Source: Streptomyces sp. MP131-18
GTDB taxonomy: Bacteria; Actinomycetota; Actinomycetes; Streptomycetales; Streptomycetaceae
Reading direction: 5' to 3'
DNA: 64,000 bases
NCBI RefSeq assembly: GCF_001984575.1
Contig: NZ_LZNS01000001.1
Location: 277,307-341,306, forward strand
Position numbers and translations under genes: made by a program. Below are positions 26,500-34,440 of the stretch, one piece after another. Numbering within the stretch: the first letter of the stretch is position 1; each line of letters begins with the position of its first letter. The notes under the pieces are model-generated. The model ran no database searches. It worked only from the letters and a program-made list of their open reading frames with translations, and was not told the origin of the DNA.

Positions 26500-26690
26500 T
26501 GACGCGGGCACCAACACAGGCCGGCCTGGCCGTCGAAGGCCGACACGGTGGCCTCCGCTCCCATTCCCCGGCCGGGGAAGGGCATGACGCCGTCCCTCAC
26601 CTCGAAGAAGTCGGCGTACAGCTGACCGTGGGGGGACGGGAAGCCGCCGATGAGGGCGGCCTTGGCCAGCCGCTCCGGCCGCCGGTCGCG
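26500..26690 (-). pseudogene. Possible alpha/beta-hydrolase remnant
   Basis: Minus strand RPERLAKAALIGGFPSPHG and YADFFEVRDGVMPFPG resemble the region after the nucleophile elbow in actinobacterial alpha/beta hydrolases. Neither the GxSxG elbow nor the catalytic His is found nearby. The rest of the 26425-27169 gap shows nothing recognisable up to the ribosome binding site of the betaine transporter. Confidence 0.3.
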
Positions 26691-27169
26691 GGACGCGTTC
26701 GTTCGCGGAGCCGCTGATCTGTGATCCGGCGCACGCCCACACCTCGGCCGGCAGGCTCTTTCGCGCCCCACCGCAAGTCCCGGAACCGCGCGCGGCGGCC
26801 ACGGAGGCGCCGGATCGCGGTGGTGACCAGACTCACATCCACCGAGGGCGCGACCTCGGCAGCGCGGGTCCGGGCCCCCGGCCGGTGCCATCGCGGCTCA
26901 GGAGCGTAGACTCAAGTTTCCAGCCCGTCGAGCACGCCGGCCGGCCCGCCGCCGGCGGATCACCGCCATCGCGGTCGCGCCTTACCGCCGCGGAAGCGGT
27001 TGATCGTTATCGCCTCGATACACCCTTATGTGTGCATCTCGTGCAGGACCCGTGCAATGGTGGACGGCGTCGTCGGGGCCGCCGGTCACCGGCTTGTGGG
27101 CCGGCGACATCGCCGCCCGGCGCATGATGCGCGAGATGCGGTTGTCCGTGACCCCGACCCAGGAGCATC

Positions 27170-28393
27170 GTGCCGGTCATAGAAGCGACAGGCCTGACCA
27201 AAATTTTCGGCCGACGGCCACAACGCGGCGTGCGCATGCTGGCCGAGGGAAGAGACCGCGACCACCTTCGTCGTGAGGGACTGACCGCAGCGGTCATCGA
27301 CGCCACGTTCAACGTCCAGGCCGGCGAGATCTTCGTCGTCATGGGCCTGTCCGGCTCCGGCAAGTCGACCCTGATCCGCATGGTCAACGGTCTGCTCGAA
27401 CCGACGGACGGCACCTTGCGGATCGACGGCGAGGACGTCACGCACCTGTCCCCGGCCCGACTGCGGGAGATGCGGCGCAACAAGGTGAGCATGGTGTTCC
27501 AGCACTTCGCGTTGCTGCCGCACCGCACCGTGGGCGAGAACGCCGCCTACGCCCTCCAGCTGCGCGGCATGAACAAGGCCGACCGGCAGAAGGCCGGCGA
27601 GGAGGCCCTCGCGCTGGTGGGGCTCAAGGGCTGGGGCGGCCATATGCCATCCGAGCTGTCCGGCGGCATGCGCCAGCGGGTCGGTCTGGCCCGTGCCCTG
27701 GCCGCCGGCACCGACATCATGCTCATGGACGAGGCGTTCAGCGCCCTCGACCCGCTGATCCGCAAGGAGATGCAGGACCAGCTGCTCGAATTGCAATCCG
27801 AACTGGGCAAGACGATCCTGTTCATCACTCACGACCTCAACGAGGCCATGCGCCTGGGTGAGCGGATCGCGATGATGCGCGATGGACGGATCGTCCAGGT
27901 CGGCAGCGCCGAGGAGATCCTCAACGAGCCCGCCAACGACTACGTCTCCCAGTTCGTCGCCGACGTGGACCGGACCCGCGTGCTCACCGCCGGAACGGTG
28001 ATGGAGCGCCCGGTCGCCGTGATCGGGCCCAACACCGGCCCGAAGGCCGCGCACCGGCTGATGCGCGAGCACCAGACACACGCCCTGCTCGTGGTCGGCA
28101 AGGACCGCCGGGTGCGCGGCATGGTCTGGGAGGAGGACATCGCCGACGCCGTGCGGGCGGGCACCGAAACGCTGCCGCTGCGGAGTGAGGGAGTCGCACA
28201 GGTCAGCCCGGAGGACTCCCTGGCCGACCTGTTCCAGCGTTCCGCCGCGAGCCGCGCGCCGCTGGCAGTGGTGAACGAGGCCGGTGCGCTGGTCGGCATC
28301 ATCCCCCGCGTGACCCTGCTCAGCGCGCTGGCCCCGCCGAGCCCCGACGAGCCCGGCACCCTCCTCAAGACCATGGCTGGAGGCATCCGGTGA
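27170..28393 (+). CDS. proV: Glycine betaine/proline ABC transporter ATP-binding protein
   Basis: ATPase of an osmoprotectant importer, 407 residues. Walker A GLSGSGKST is near residue 60, the Q-loop is VFQHFALLPHRTV, the ABC signature ELSGGMRQRVGLARAL and Walker B DIMLMDEAFSALDP. The OpuAA/ProV-type insertion before Walker A and two C-terminal CBS domains (AAHRLMREHQTHALLVVG; SLADLFQRSAASRAPLAVV) mark the betaine family. CBS domains sense ionic strength in OpuA. The GTG at 27170 follows AGGAG at ideal distance. The permease GTG overlaps its stop, and the binding lipoprotein completes the operon. Confidence 0.95.
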   Translation: MPVIEATGLTKIFGRRPQRGVRMLAEGRDRDHLRREGLTAAVIDATFNVQAGEIFVVMGLSGSGKSTLIRMVNGLLEPTDGTLRIDGEDVTHLSPARLREMRRNKVSMVFQHFALLPHRTVGENAAYALQLRGMNKADRQKAGEEALALVGLKGWGGHMPSELSGGMRQRVGLARALAAGTDIMLMDEAFSALDPLIRKEMQDQLLELQSELGKTILFITHDLNEAMRLGERIAMMRDGRIVQVGSAEEILNEPANDYVSQFVADVDRTRVLTAGTVMERPVAVIGPNTGPKAAHRLMREHQTHALLVVGKDRRVRGMVWEEDIADAVRAGTETLPLRSEGVAQVSPEDSLADLFQRSAASRAPLAVVNEAGALVGIIPRVTLLSALAPPSPDEPGTLLKTMAGGIR

Positions 28394-29322
28394 ACTCGCT
28401 GCCGCACCTGCCCCTCGGGGACCGCGTGGACACCGGCATCCGGTGGATCAAGGACAATATGTCCCCGCTGCTCGACGGCATCAAGGACTCGCTCGAGTTC
28501 CTCGTCGAGGGCCTCAGCGAGTGGCTGCTCACACTTCCTTCGCTGATCGTCGTCATCCTCTTCGCGCTCCTCGGCATGGCCATCCGGTCGTTGCGGTTCG
28601 CGGTCTTCGCGCTCCTCGGCATGGGCCTCGTGGTGAGCATGGAGCTGTGGGAACCGGCCATGCAGACCCTCGCGATGGTGCTCATCGCGACCGTCATCGC
28701 GGTGATCGTCGCGATCCCGGTGGGTATCCTCGCCGCCCGCAACGACACGGTCAGCGCCATCGTCCGGCCGGTGCTCGACCTCATGCAGACCATGCCGGCG
28801 CTGGTGTACCTGGTGCCCGTGGTGATCTTCTTCAGCATCGGGTACGCCCCCGGTGTGGTGGCCACCATCGTGTTCGCGATGGCCCCGGGCGTCCGGCTCA
28901 CCGAGCTGGGCATCCGGCAGGTGGACAAGGAGACCGTGGAGGCCGGACAGGCGTTCGGCGGCACGGCGTGGCAGATTCTGCGCGGCATCCAGCTGCCGCT
29001 CGGGCTGCCGACCATCATGGCCGGCGTCAACCAGGTCATCATGCTCGCCCTGTCCATGGCCGTCATGGCCGGCTTCGTGGGCGCCGACGGGCTCGGCAAG
29101 ATCGTTGTCGAGTCGCTCTCCCGCGTCGATGTCGCCGTCGGTTTCGAAGCCGGTCTGGCAATCGTCATCCTGGCCATCTTCCTGGACCGGAGCACCGCGG
29201 CCATCGGTCAGCCCACGGGCCGCTCGCTCGGCGCCTTCCTGCGCCGTCGCCGTCAGGTCGCCCTCGAAGGCCGGAAGGCGGTCTCCGAGCAGAAGGCCTC
29301 GCAGGCCGTGCCGGCGGCCTGA
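28390..29322 (+). CDS. proW: Glycine betaine/proline ABC transporter permease
   Basis: Membrane subunit of 310 residues with five to six hydrophobic segments between residues 45 and 280, including LLTLPSLIVVILFALLGMAI-like and TLAMVLIATVIAVIVAIPVG stretches. The ABC coupling (EAA) loop is EAGQAFGGTAWQILRGIQLP. GTG 28390 overlaps the ATPase stop (GTGA). The N-terminal LPHLPLGDRVDTGIRWI is typical of ProW/OpuAB. It should form the channel for glycine betaine or related compatible solutes with the two neighbours. Confidence 0.94.
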   Translation: MNSLPHLPLGDRVDTGIRWIKDNMSPLLDGIKDSLEFLVEGLSEWLLTLPSLIVVILFALLGMAIRSLRFAVFALLGMGLVVSMELWEPAMQTLAMVLIATVIAVIVAIPVGILAARNDTVSAIVRPVLDLMQTMPALVYLVPVVIFFSIGYAPGVVATIVFAMAPGVRLTELGIRQVDKETVEAGQAFGGTAWQILRGIQLPLGLPTIMAGVNQVIMLALSMAVMAGFVGADGLGKIVVESLSRVDVAVGFEAGLAIVILAIFLDRSTAAIGQPTGRSLGAFLRRRRQVALEGRKAVSEQKASQAVPAA

Positions 29323-29354
29323 ACTCTTACTGTTCGACAAGGGAAAGAGATCAC

Positions 29355-30272
29355 ATGAGAACCCCCACCCCTCGGCTTCGTCAGGTGGCCGCCGTGACCA
29401 CTGCCGCCGCGCTCGGCCTGACGCTGGCCGCCTGTGGCGACAGTGACAGCGACGACGGTGGTGACGGCGGCTCCGGCGGGGGCGACACCATTACCCTCGG
29501 TTACATCCCGTCCTGGACGGATGGCCTGAGTACCGCCTACCTGCTGGAGCACGTCCTCGAAGAGGCCGGCTACACGGTCGAGCACGAGGAGATCAGCGAG
29601 GCCGGCGTGCTCTACACCGCGCTGGCCGAAGGTGATATCGACATGTTCCCCTCGGCGTGGCCCGAGGTCACCCACGCCTCCTACATGGAGCAGTACGGGG
29701 ACCGGATCGAGGACATCGGCGCCTACTACGACAACGCCGTCCTCACCTTCGCCGTGCCCGAGTACAGCGAGATCACCTCGATCGCCGACCTGCCCGACTA
29801 CGCGGACGAACTCGACGGCCGGATCGTCGGCATCGAGCCCGGCGCGGGTCTGACCGAGGCCACGCAGGAGAGCGTGTTCCCGGCCTACGGCCTGGAGGAG
29901 GCCGGCTACACCCTGGCGACGTCCTCCACTTCGACGATGCTCACCGAGCTGGGCAACGCGATCGACCAGCAGGAAGAGATCGTCGTCACGCTCTGGCGCC
30001 CGTTCTGGGCGAACGCCGAGTACAACGTGCGTGACCTGGAGGACCCGGAGGGTGCGCTCGGCGAGGTCGAGGCCCTGCACTTCCTGGGCCGGGAGGGCTT
30101 CGCCGAGGAGTTCCCCGAGGTCGCCGAGTGGATCGAGGGCATCAAGCTCTCCGACGAGGAGTACGGCGCCCTGGAAGACCTCGTGGTGAACCAGCACCAG
30201 GACGACCCGGCCGCCGGTGTCGCCGAGTGGATGGAAGAGCACGCCGACGTGGTCGGCACGCCCGGCAGCTGA
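29355..30272 (+). CDS. proX: Glycine betaine-binding lipoprotein
   Basis: Substrate-binding lipoprotein, 305 residues. The signal peptide ends in the lipobox LTLAAC with Cys27, followed by an Asp/Gly/Ser linker. The OpuAC domain begins at TITLGYIPSWTDGLSTAYLL and includes DIDMFPSAWPEVTHASYM and VVTLWRPFWANAEYNV, whose Trp and Tyr residues suit an aromatic box for a quaternary ammonium. It follows the permease after 32 bases with AAGGGAAAG upstream. A strong terminator hairpin ends the operon. Confidence 0.94.
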   Translation: MRTPTPRLRQVAAVTTAAALGLTLAACGDSDSDDGGDGGSGGGDTITLGYIPSWTDGLSTAYLLEHVLEEAGYTVEHEEISEAGVLYTALAEGDIDMFPSAWPEVTHASYMEQYGDRIEDIGAYYDNAVLTFAVPEYSEITSIADLPDYADELDGRIVGIEPGAGLTEATQESVFPAYGLEEAGYTLATSSTSTMLTELGNAIDQQEEIVVTLWRPFWANAEYNVRDLEDPEGALGEVEALHFLGREGFAEEFPEVAEWIEGIKLSDEEYGALEDLVVNQHQDDPAAGVAEWMEEHADVVGTPGS

Positions 30273-30287
30273 CACCCCAGCCGCCCC

Positions 30288-30319
30288 GGCCCGCGCCCCC
30301 CACGGGGGGGGCGCGGGCC
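30288..30319 (+). terminator. Strong hairpin terminator after the betaine operon
   Basis: A perfect 13-bp GC stem, 30288-30300 with 30307-30319 (arm GGCCCGCGCCCCC), closes a 6-base loop 16 bases after the lipoprotein stop. No T-tract follows. Confidence 0.75.
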
Positions 30320-30339
30320 GCGTTCATTGCGGAAGGCTG

Positions 30340-30535
30340 TGAGCCGGGCATTTCCGCACGGGCTGAACGGGGCGCGGGTCGAGGCGTTCGCGGGGCAGCG
30401 GGTAGCTGCTGATTGGCGGTCTACTGCCGCACGAACCTCACCATGCGGCAGCTTGCCGTGCGGTTCGGCGTCTCCTTCCGGCGACGGTATGCCGGGGAGC
30501 CAGCGCCTGGGTCCGCAACTCGCGCTGAAGCCCGC
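30340..30535 (+). pseudogene. Transposase HTH fragment (IS5-like group)
   Basis: FPHGLNGARVEAFAGQRV, then in another frame YCRTNLTMRQLAVRFGVS, then GSQRLGPQLALKP in the first again. This is the HTH region of the transposase group with RTNLTMRQLAPLFGVS-type helices. Two frameshifts are evident and the DDE domain is absent. The remaining bases to 30745 show only the promoter region of the next gene. Confidence 0.65.
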
Positions 30536-30745
30536 CCTCCGGCCGTCCGCGGCGATCGAGCGGCTGCGGATCACGGACCGGCTCAGTGGCAGCAAGGGCA
30601 GCGGACGACAGGCCGATTAATGTTCAACTACCTCTTGTCCGCGGGCTGTTGCTCAGGTCACACTCATTAATGGCCTCCGGGCCCCCAGAGGCGTTGCCCG
30701 AGTGACGCGTGATGCATCCTCATGCGCCCTATCAGGAGGTCTTGG

Positions 30746-31183
30746 ATGAAATTGACTCGTCGTATGGCCGGGTTATTCTCCGGCCTGGTCGCCACATTCG
30801 CGCTGACCCTGGCCGGCGCGTCGCCGGCCTCAGCGGCCACCTGGACATTGGAGCACACCCCGGGCCACCCGCAGCGCATATGCCTCGACCCGGGGGAGGG
30901 GTGGCCCAACACCTACTTCCTCGTCCCGCTGCACGGAACCTGGTCGACCACGATCACGGCCGGGATCTCGGACCTGCCTCCCGGCTCGTACAGCGATGGC
31001 GGCAAGATCTATCCCTCGGACGTGGACGAAGACGACTGGCAATACATCGGTTTCGTCCACGTGTCGATCGCACCGGCCCCGGTCGGCGATCACGTTGCCA
31101 CGCTCTGGGCATCCGACGGCACGGAAACCCAGACCGTCCCGGTAATGATTTCTTTCGGCCAGGATTGCTACCCGTATGACTGA
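30746..31183 (+). CDS. Secreted DUF5980-family protein
   Basis: Small exported protein of 145 residues. The signal peptide (KLTRRMAGLFSGLVATFALT) is cut after ASPASA near residue 31. The mature part begins ATWTLEHTPGHPQRICLDPG and ends GQDCYPYD; two cysteines could form a disulfide. I assign it to the DUF5980 group of Streptomyces from its size and the repeated Trp/Gly/Pro pattern; function unknown. AGGAGGT at 30734-30740 is a near-perfect ribosome binding site and selects ATG 30746 over the ATG at 30722. A terminator hairpin follows. Confidence 0.8.
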   Translation: MKLTRRMAGLFSGLVATFALTLAGASPASAATWTLEHTPGHPQRICLDPGEGWPNTYFLVPLHGTWSTTITAGISDLPPGSYSDGGKIYPSDVDEDDWQYIGFVHVSIAPAPVGDHVATLWASDGTETQTVPVMISFGQDCYPYD

Positions 31184-31191
31184 ACGCAGTT

Positions 31192-31224
31192 GGTGGCGCC
31201 TGGCCGTTCGGGCCCGGCGCCACC
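31192..31224 (+). terminator. Terminator after DUF5980 gene
   Basis: GGTGGCGCC (31192-31200) and GGCGCCACC (31216-31224) form a perfect 9-bp stem with a 15-base loop, starting 9 bases after the stop codon. Confidence 0.6.
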
Positions 31225-31312
31225 GGCCTGGCGGCGGCCCGTGTCGTAGCGGATGGCTGGCCGGCCTTGTCCGGCCGATCATGCGACGAGTCTGCTTCGG
31301 AGTCGTTGATGT

Positions 31313-32155
31313 TCAGCCCAGTCCGCAGCGTTCGAGTGCCGCACGAACCTGGTTGAGTCCCTCCGCTCTCCAGTGGTCCCGGTCGGGCATTTGGTCGCCT
31401 CGGCGCCAGCGCCAGGCCGAAAACATTGCCCAGGTCAGGGCGCGGCACTGGTGAATCAGGGAGTGGTCAGCGCCCGCGTAGTGCGTTCCCACTTCTTCGG
31501 GCGCGTGGGCGAGGTCGAACTCGATCGGCCCGCGGCAGCATGTGGCGAGGTCCACGAAAAGCGGCCCTCTCCTTGTGTTGAGGAGATTGCCGGGATGCGG
31601 CTCGCCGTGCAAGAGCTGGTCGCCGGCCTTCTCGGAGCTGATCGCGGCGCTCAGTCCGCTGAGTGTGTCGCTGAGGAGATCACGGTCGGAGTCGGCCAGC
31701 TCGGGGGACTGCTCCCGGTCGTTCACCTCTCTCAGCGCCGCGGCGACTCGATCGGTGAAATGCGGTGCGTCCAGATCGATCTGGCGCAGGGCTGCATGCT
31801 GCCTCAGGAGCACGTCTGCGTAGTCGGCCGGCTCGATCTCCGATTTCACCGGCTCGTAGTAGGTCCAGAGCGAGATGGCGAAGGCATCACGTACATGGAC
31901 CCGGGGGCCGACCCGAGGATCGAGCTCGGCCACCGGAGCGTCGACGTCGGCGAGACGGCGGGCAACCTCTACTTCGAACTCGGAACCAGCCAGATGTCCT
32001 GGAGGTGCGACCCGAGCCAGAACGTCACAAGGGACCAGGCGCAGCGCGACACGATCCGAGTTGTGGATGACGACCACATCGTTGACCTGAAGGCCCAGCT
32101 CCGCAGCGGTCACCCGTCCTGCCTCAACTGCACGACCGAGTTCCAGTGGGTCCAT
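31313..32155 (-). CDS. APH-fold phosphotransferase family protein
   Basis: Kinase-like protein of the aminoglycoside/choline phosphotransferase fold, 280 residues. The catalytic loop reads LLHGEPHPGNLL (His183 to Asn190) and the metal motif LFVDLATCCRGPIEFDLA carries Asp202. The usual catalytic Asp of HGDxxxxN is a Glu here (Glu185), a variant I have seen in some actinobacterial members. GGGAGGAAGG lies immediately before ATG 32155. Natural substrate unknown; a self-resistance or small-molecule kinase role are both possible. It is a single gene between debris. Confidence 0.85.
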   Translation of the reverse strand: MDPLELGRAVEAGRVTAAELGLQVNDVVVIHNSDRVALRLVPCDVLARVAPPGHLAGSEFEVEVARRLADVDAPVAELDPRVGPRVHVRDAFAISLWTYYEPVKSEIEPADYADVLLRQHAALRQIDLDAPHFTDRVAAALREVNDREQSPELADSDRDLLSDTLSGLSAAISSEKAGDQLLHGEPHPGNLLNTRRGPLFVDLATCCRGPIEFDLAHAPEEVGTHYAGADHSLIHQCRALTWAMFSAWRWRRGDQMPDRDHWRAEGLNQVRAALERCGLG

Positions 32156-32317
32156 ACCTTCCTCCCTCTTGTCACGTACGCATACACGGCAGGGGGACAT
32201 CAGCGACGCCCCCGATGTGTTCGCGAACATCATTCGGCGCCCGAACCCGGCCGGCGACAAGCATGGCAAGGAAGGATCTGCACGGGCACCGGTTTTCCAC
32301 CGGCCGATCATCCGATG

Positions 32318-32397
32318 GTCAGCGACTGGGCCCGGCCGCGGCTGTTCCTGCCGGTCAGCAACGGCCGTTGGGGGCGGTGGCGGGAGGTCCCGGGCCA
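32318..32397 (+). pseudogene. IS5-family N-terminal scrap (second copy)
   Basis: FLPVSNGRWGRWRE on the plus strand matches the 14117-14347 fragment, also at the DNA level around CTGCCGGTCAGCAA. Only about 25 codons are left. The surrounding 32156-32558 has no other recognisable content. Confidence 0.55.
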
Positions 32398-32558
32398 CGG
32401 CGCGTAGCGACAGGTCGGCCGGAAGCACCGTGGTCAGGTGCTCGCGCGCCGCTTGCCGTGGAGTGATCATGCACCCGACCTTCTAGTCGACGATGTTCTC
32501 TCTTCGGGCCGCGGCGCCTGATGGATCACTGGCGGCCGACTCGGCGTTCCTCCACGAA

Positions 32559-33100
32559 TCAGGCGGCACCGCAGGCCAGCCAGGCGAGCGCGGACGCCCA
32601 TGGCCGAAGGGCTCGGAGCCGCCGGTCCCGCAGCGTGCAGGAGACGACGACGAGGCCGCTGACGATCGTCACGGGAACGAGCAGCGATGAGATGACGACG
32701 GGTCGTCGCATGGTCGTGGCTGCGGGCTGAACGGCGTGGCGTTCGCGGTCGAGCGGCTCGTTCATGACTCGGATTGCGTGCGTCGAGGCGTTCCCGCGCC
32801 GGAGGACTCGCCACGATTCCCACCCGCGGCAGACGCCGTGGGCGAAGATCGTGGACGACCCGACCCAGGAGTCGCTGATCGAGGCCTGCATGCCCTCGTC
32901 GGTGTGCAGGATGGTGAGGGCGGGCACCGTTGCCGCGGCCGGAACGCGAGCATCGCCCACATCGCGCCGAACACGAAGTATCCGGAGGTCCGCCACCCCT
33001 CCACCATCAAGCGGTCGTCGCTCGCGTCCGCAAAGGTGATCGCGGAGTTGAAGGCCATCCGGCCGCGGCCGATGCGGTCCCAACGCCGGGACGGGGTGCT
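32559..33100 (-). pseudogene. Broken membrane protein gene
   Basis: Minus strand. MAFNSAITFADASDDRLMVE with GYFVFGAMWAMLAF begins like a small integral membrane protein, then shifts frame to ALTILHTDEGMQASISDSWV, and a further hydrophobic run PVVISSLLVPVTIVSGLVVV follows. I do not recognise the family. No further gene is seen up to 33415. Confidence 0.4.
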
Positions 33101-33415
33101 GCGGACCGAAGTGGCCGTTGTGTCACGATGAACGTCCTTCCGGGGAGGCGGACACGAAGCGAGAACGATGTTCTCGACAAGGAGGACCGTGGCGCACCCT
33201 CGACGCAAAGCCAGGAACGGCGTTCTCGGTTTCCTCGCGCGCGGACGCAGGGCGCACGGTTTGCGCGGTCCGCGCGAAATACCTTGCGCGGATCGCGCAC
33301 CCGTGTCACCGTGACCTTCAGGCCCCCAAGTCGCCGTTCCCTCCTGCGCTCAACCGGTTCGACGCGGCGCTCACCTGCATCGGCGACGGCCTTCAACGCC
33401 CGAAGGAGGCCTCAA

Positions 33416-34372
33416 GTGAACTCCCCCGCTCCCCCGCTCGTCCTCGGCACGATGACCTTCGGCGACACCGTCGACCGCGCCGGGGCCGCGGCCATGCTGG
33501 ACATCGCGCTCGACGCCGGGGTGACGGAGGTCGACACCGCCAACGCCTACGCCGGCGGCGTCACCGAGACGATGCTCGGCGAACTGCTGACCCCGGCCCG
33601 CCGCGCCCGGGTGACCGTGGCCACCAAGGCGGGGATGCCGCACCCGGACGCGGGCGGCCACGCACCGCTGTCGCCCGCCGGGCTCCGCGGCGCGCTCGAG
33701 GGCAGTCTGCGGCGGCTCCGCACCGAGCACGTGGACCTCTTCTACCTGCACCAGCCGGACCGTTCCGTACCGATCGAGGAAACCCTCGGCGCGGTGGCCG
33801 AGTTCGCCGCCGAGGGGAAGATCCGCGCGCTGGGCGTCTCCAACTACTCCGCCTGGCGGATCGCCGAACTCACGCACGCCGCCGAGCGGATCGACGCCCC
33901 GCGCCCCGGCGTCGCCCAGCAGCTCTACAACCTGCTGGCCCGCCGCGTCGAGGAGGAGTACCGCGAGTACGCGGTCACCCGCGGCTTGCGCACCGTGGTC
34001 TACAACCCGCTCGGCGGCGGCCTGCTGACCGGCCGCCACCGTCTCGGCCGGGAGCCCGCCTCCGGGCGGTTCGCGGACTCGCGGCTGGCACCGATGTACC
34101 GCGAACGGTACTGGCACCCGGGCCTGTTCGAGGCCGTGACGCGGCTGGCGCGGATCGCCGGGGAGGCGGGCCTGCCGCCGGCCGAGCTGTCGCTGCGGTG
34201 GCTGCTCGGCCGCGAGGGGGTGGACGCGGTGCTGGTCGGCGCCTCCCGGGTGGAGCACCTGCGCGCCAATCTCGCGGCCGCCCACGCCGGGCCGCTGCCG
34301 GACGAGGTGACCGCCGCCTGCGACGCGGTGGGCGCCGACCTGCGCGGTCCGATGCCCGCCTACCACCGCTGA
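33416..34372 (+). CDS. Aldo/keto reductase
   Basis: AKR-superfamily oxidoreductase, 318 residues. The tetrad is Asp40 and Tyr45 (VDTANAYAGG), Lys71 (VATKAGM) and His112 (YLHQPD). VVYNPLGGGLLTG and LVGASRVEHLRAN form the cofactor site. The GTG at 33416 is chosen because AAGGAGG lies six bases before it; no ATG fits. It opens the carbohydrate locus and is convergent with the beta-helix gene, sharing a hairpin. In this context it may oxidise or reduce a sugar, but it is outside the main operon. Its substrate is not readable. Confidence 0.9.
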   Translation: MNSPAPPLVLGTMTFGDTVDRAGAAAMLDIALDAGVTEVDTANAYAGGVTETMLGELLTPARRARVTVATKAGMPHPDAGGHAPLSPAGLRGALEGSLRRLRTEHVDLFYLHQPDRSVPIEETLGAVAEFAAEGKIRALGVSNYSAWRIAELTHAAERIDAPRPGVAQQLYNLLARRVEEEYREYAVTRGLRTVVYNPLGGGLLTGRHRLGREPASGRFADSRLAPMYRERYWHPGLFEAVTRLARIAGEAGLPPAELSLRWLLGREGVDAVLVGASRVEHLRANLAAAHAGPLPDEVTAACDAVGADLRGPMPAYHR

Positions 34373-34399
34373 CGGAGCCGACTCGTCGTCCCGGCGCCG

Positions 34400-34433
34400 G
34401 CTGCCGCCCGCGGTGAATCCCACGGGCGGCAGC
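34400..34433. terminator. Bidirectional terminator between convergent genes
   Basis: GCTGCCGCCCG (34400-34410) and CGGGCGGCAGC (34423-34433) make a perfect 11-bp stem with a 12-base loop, between the aldo/keto reductase stop and the beta-helix protein stop. Confidence 0.65.
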
Positions 34434-34440
34434 GGCCCGT

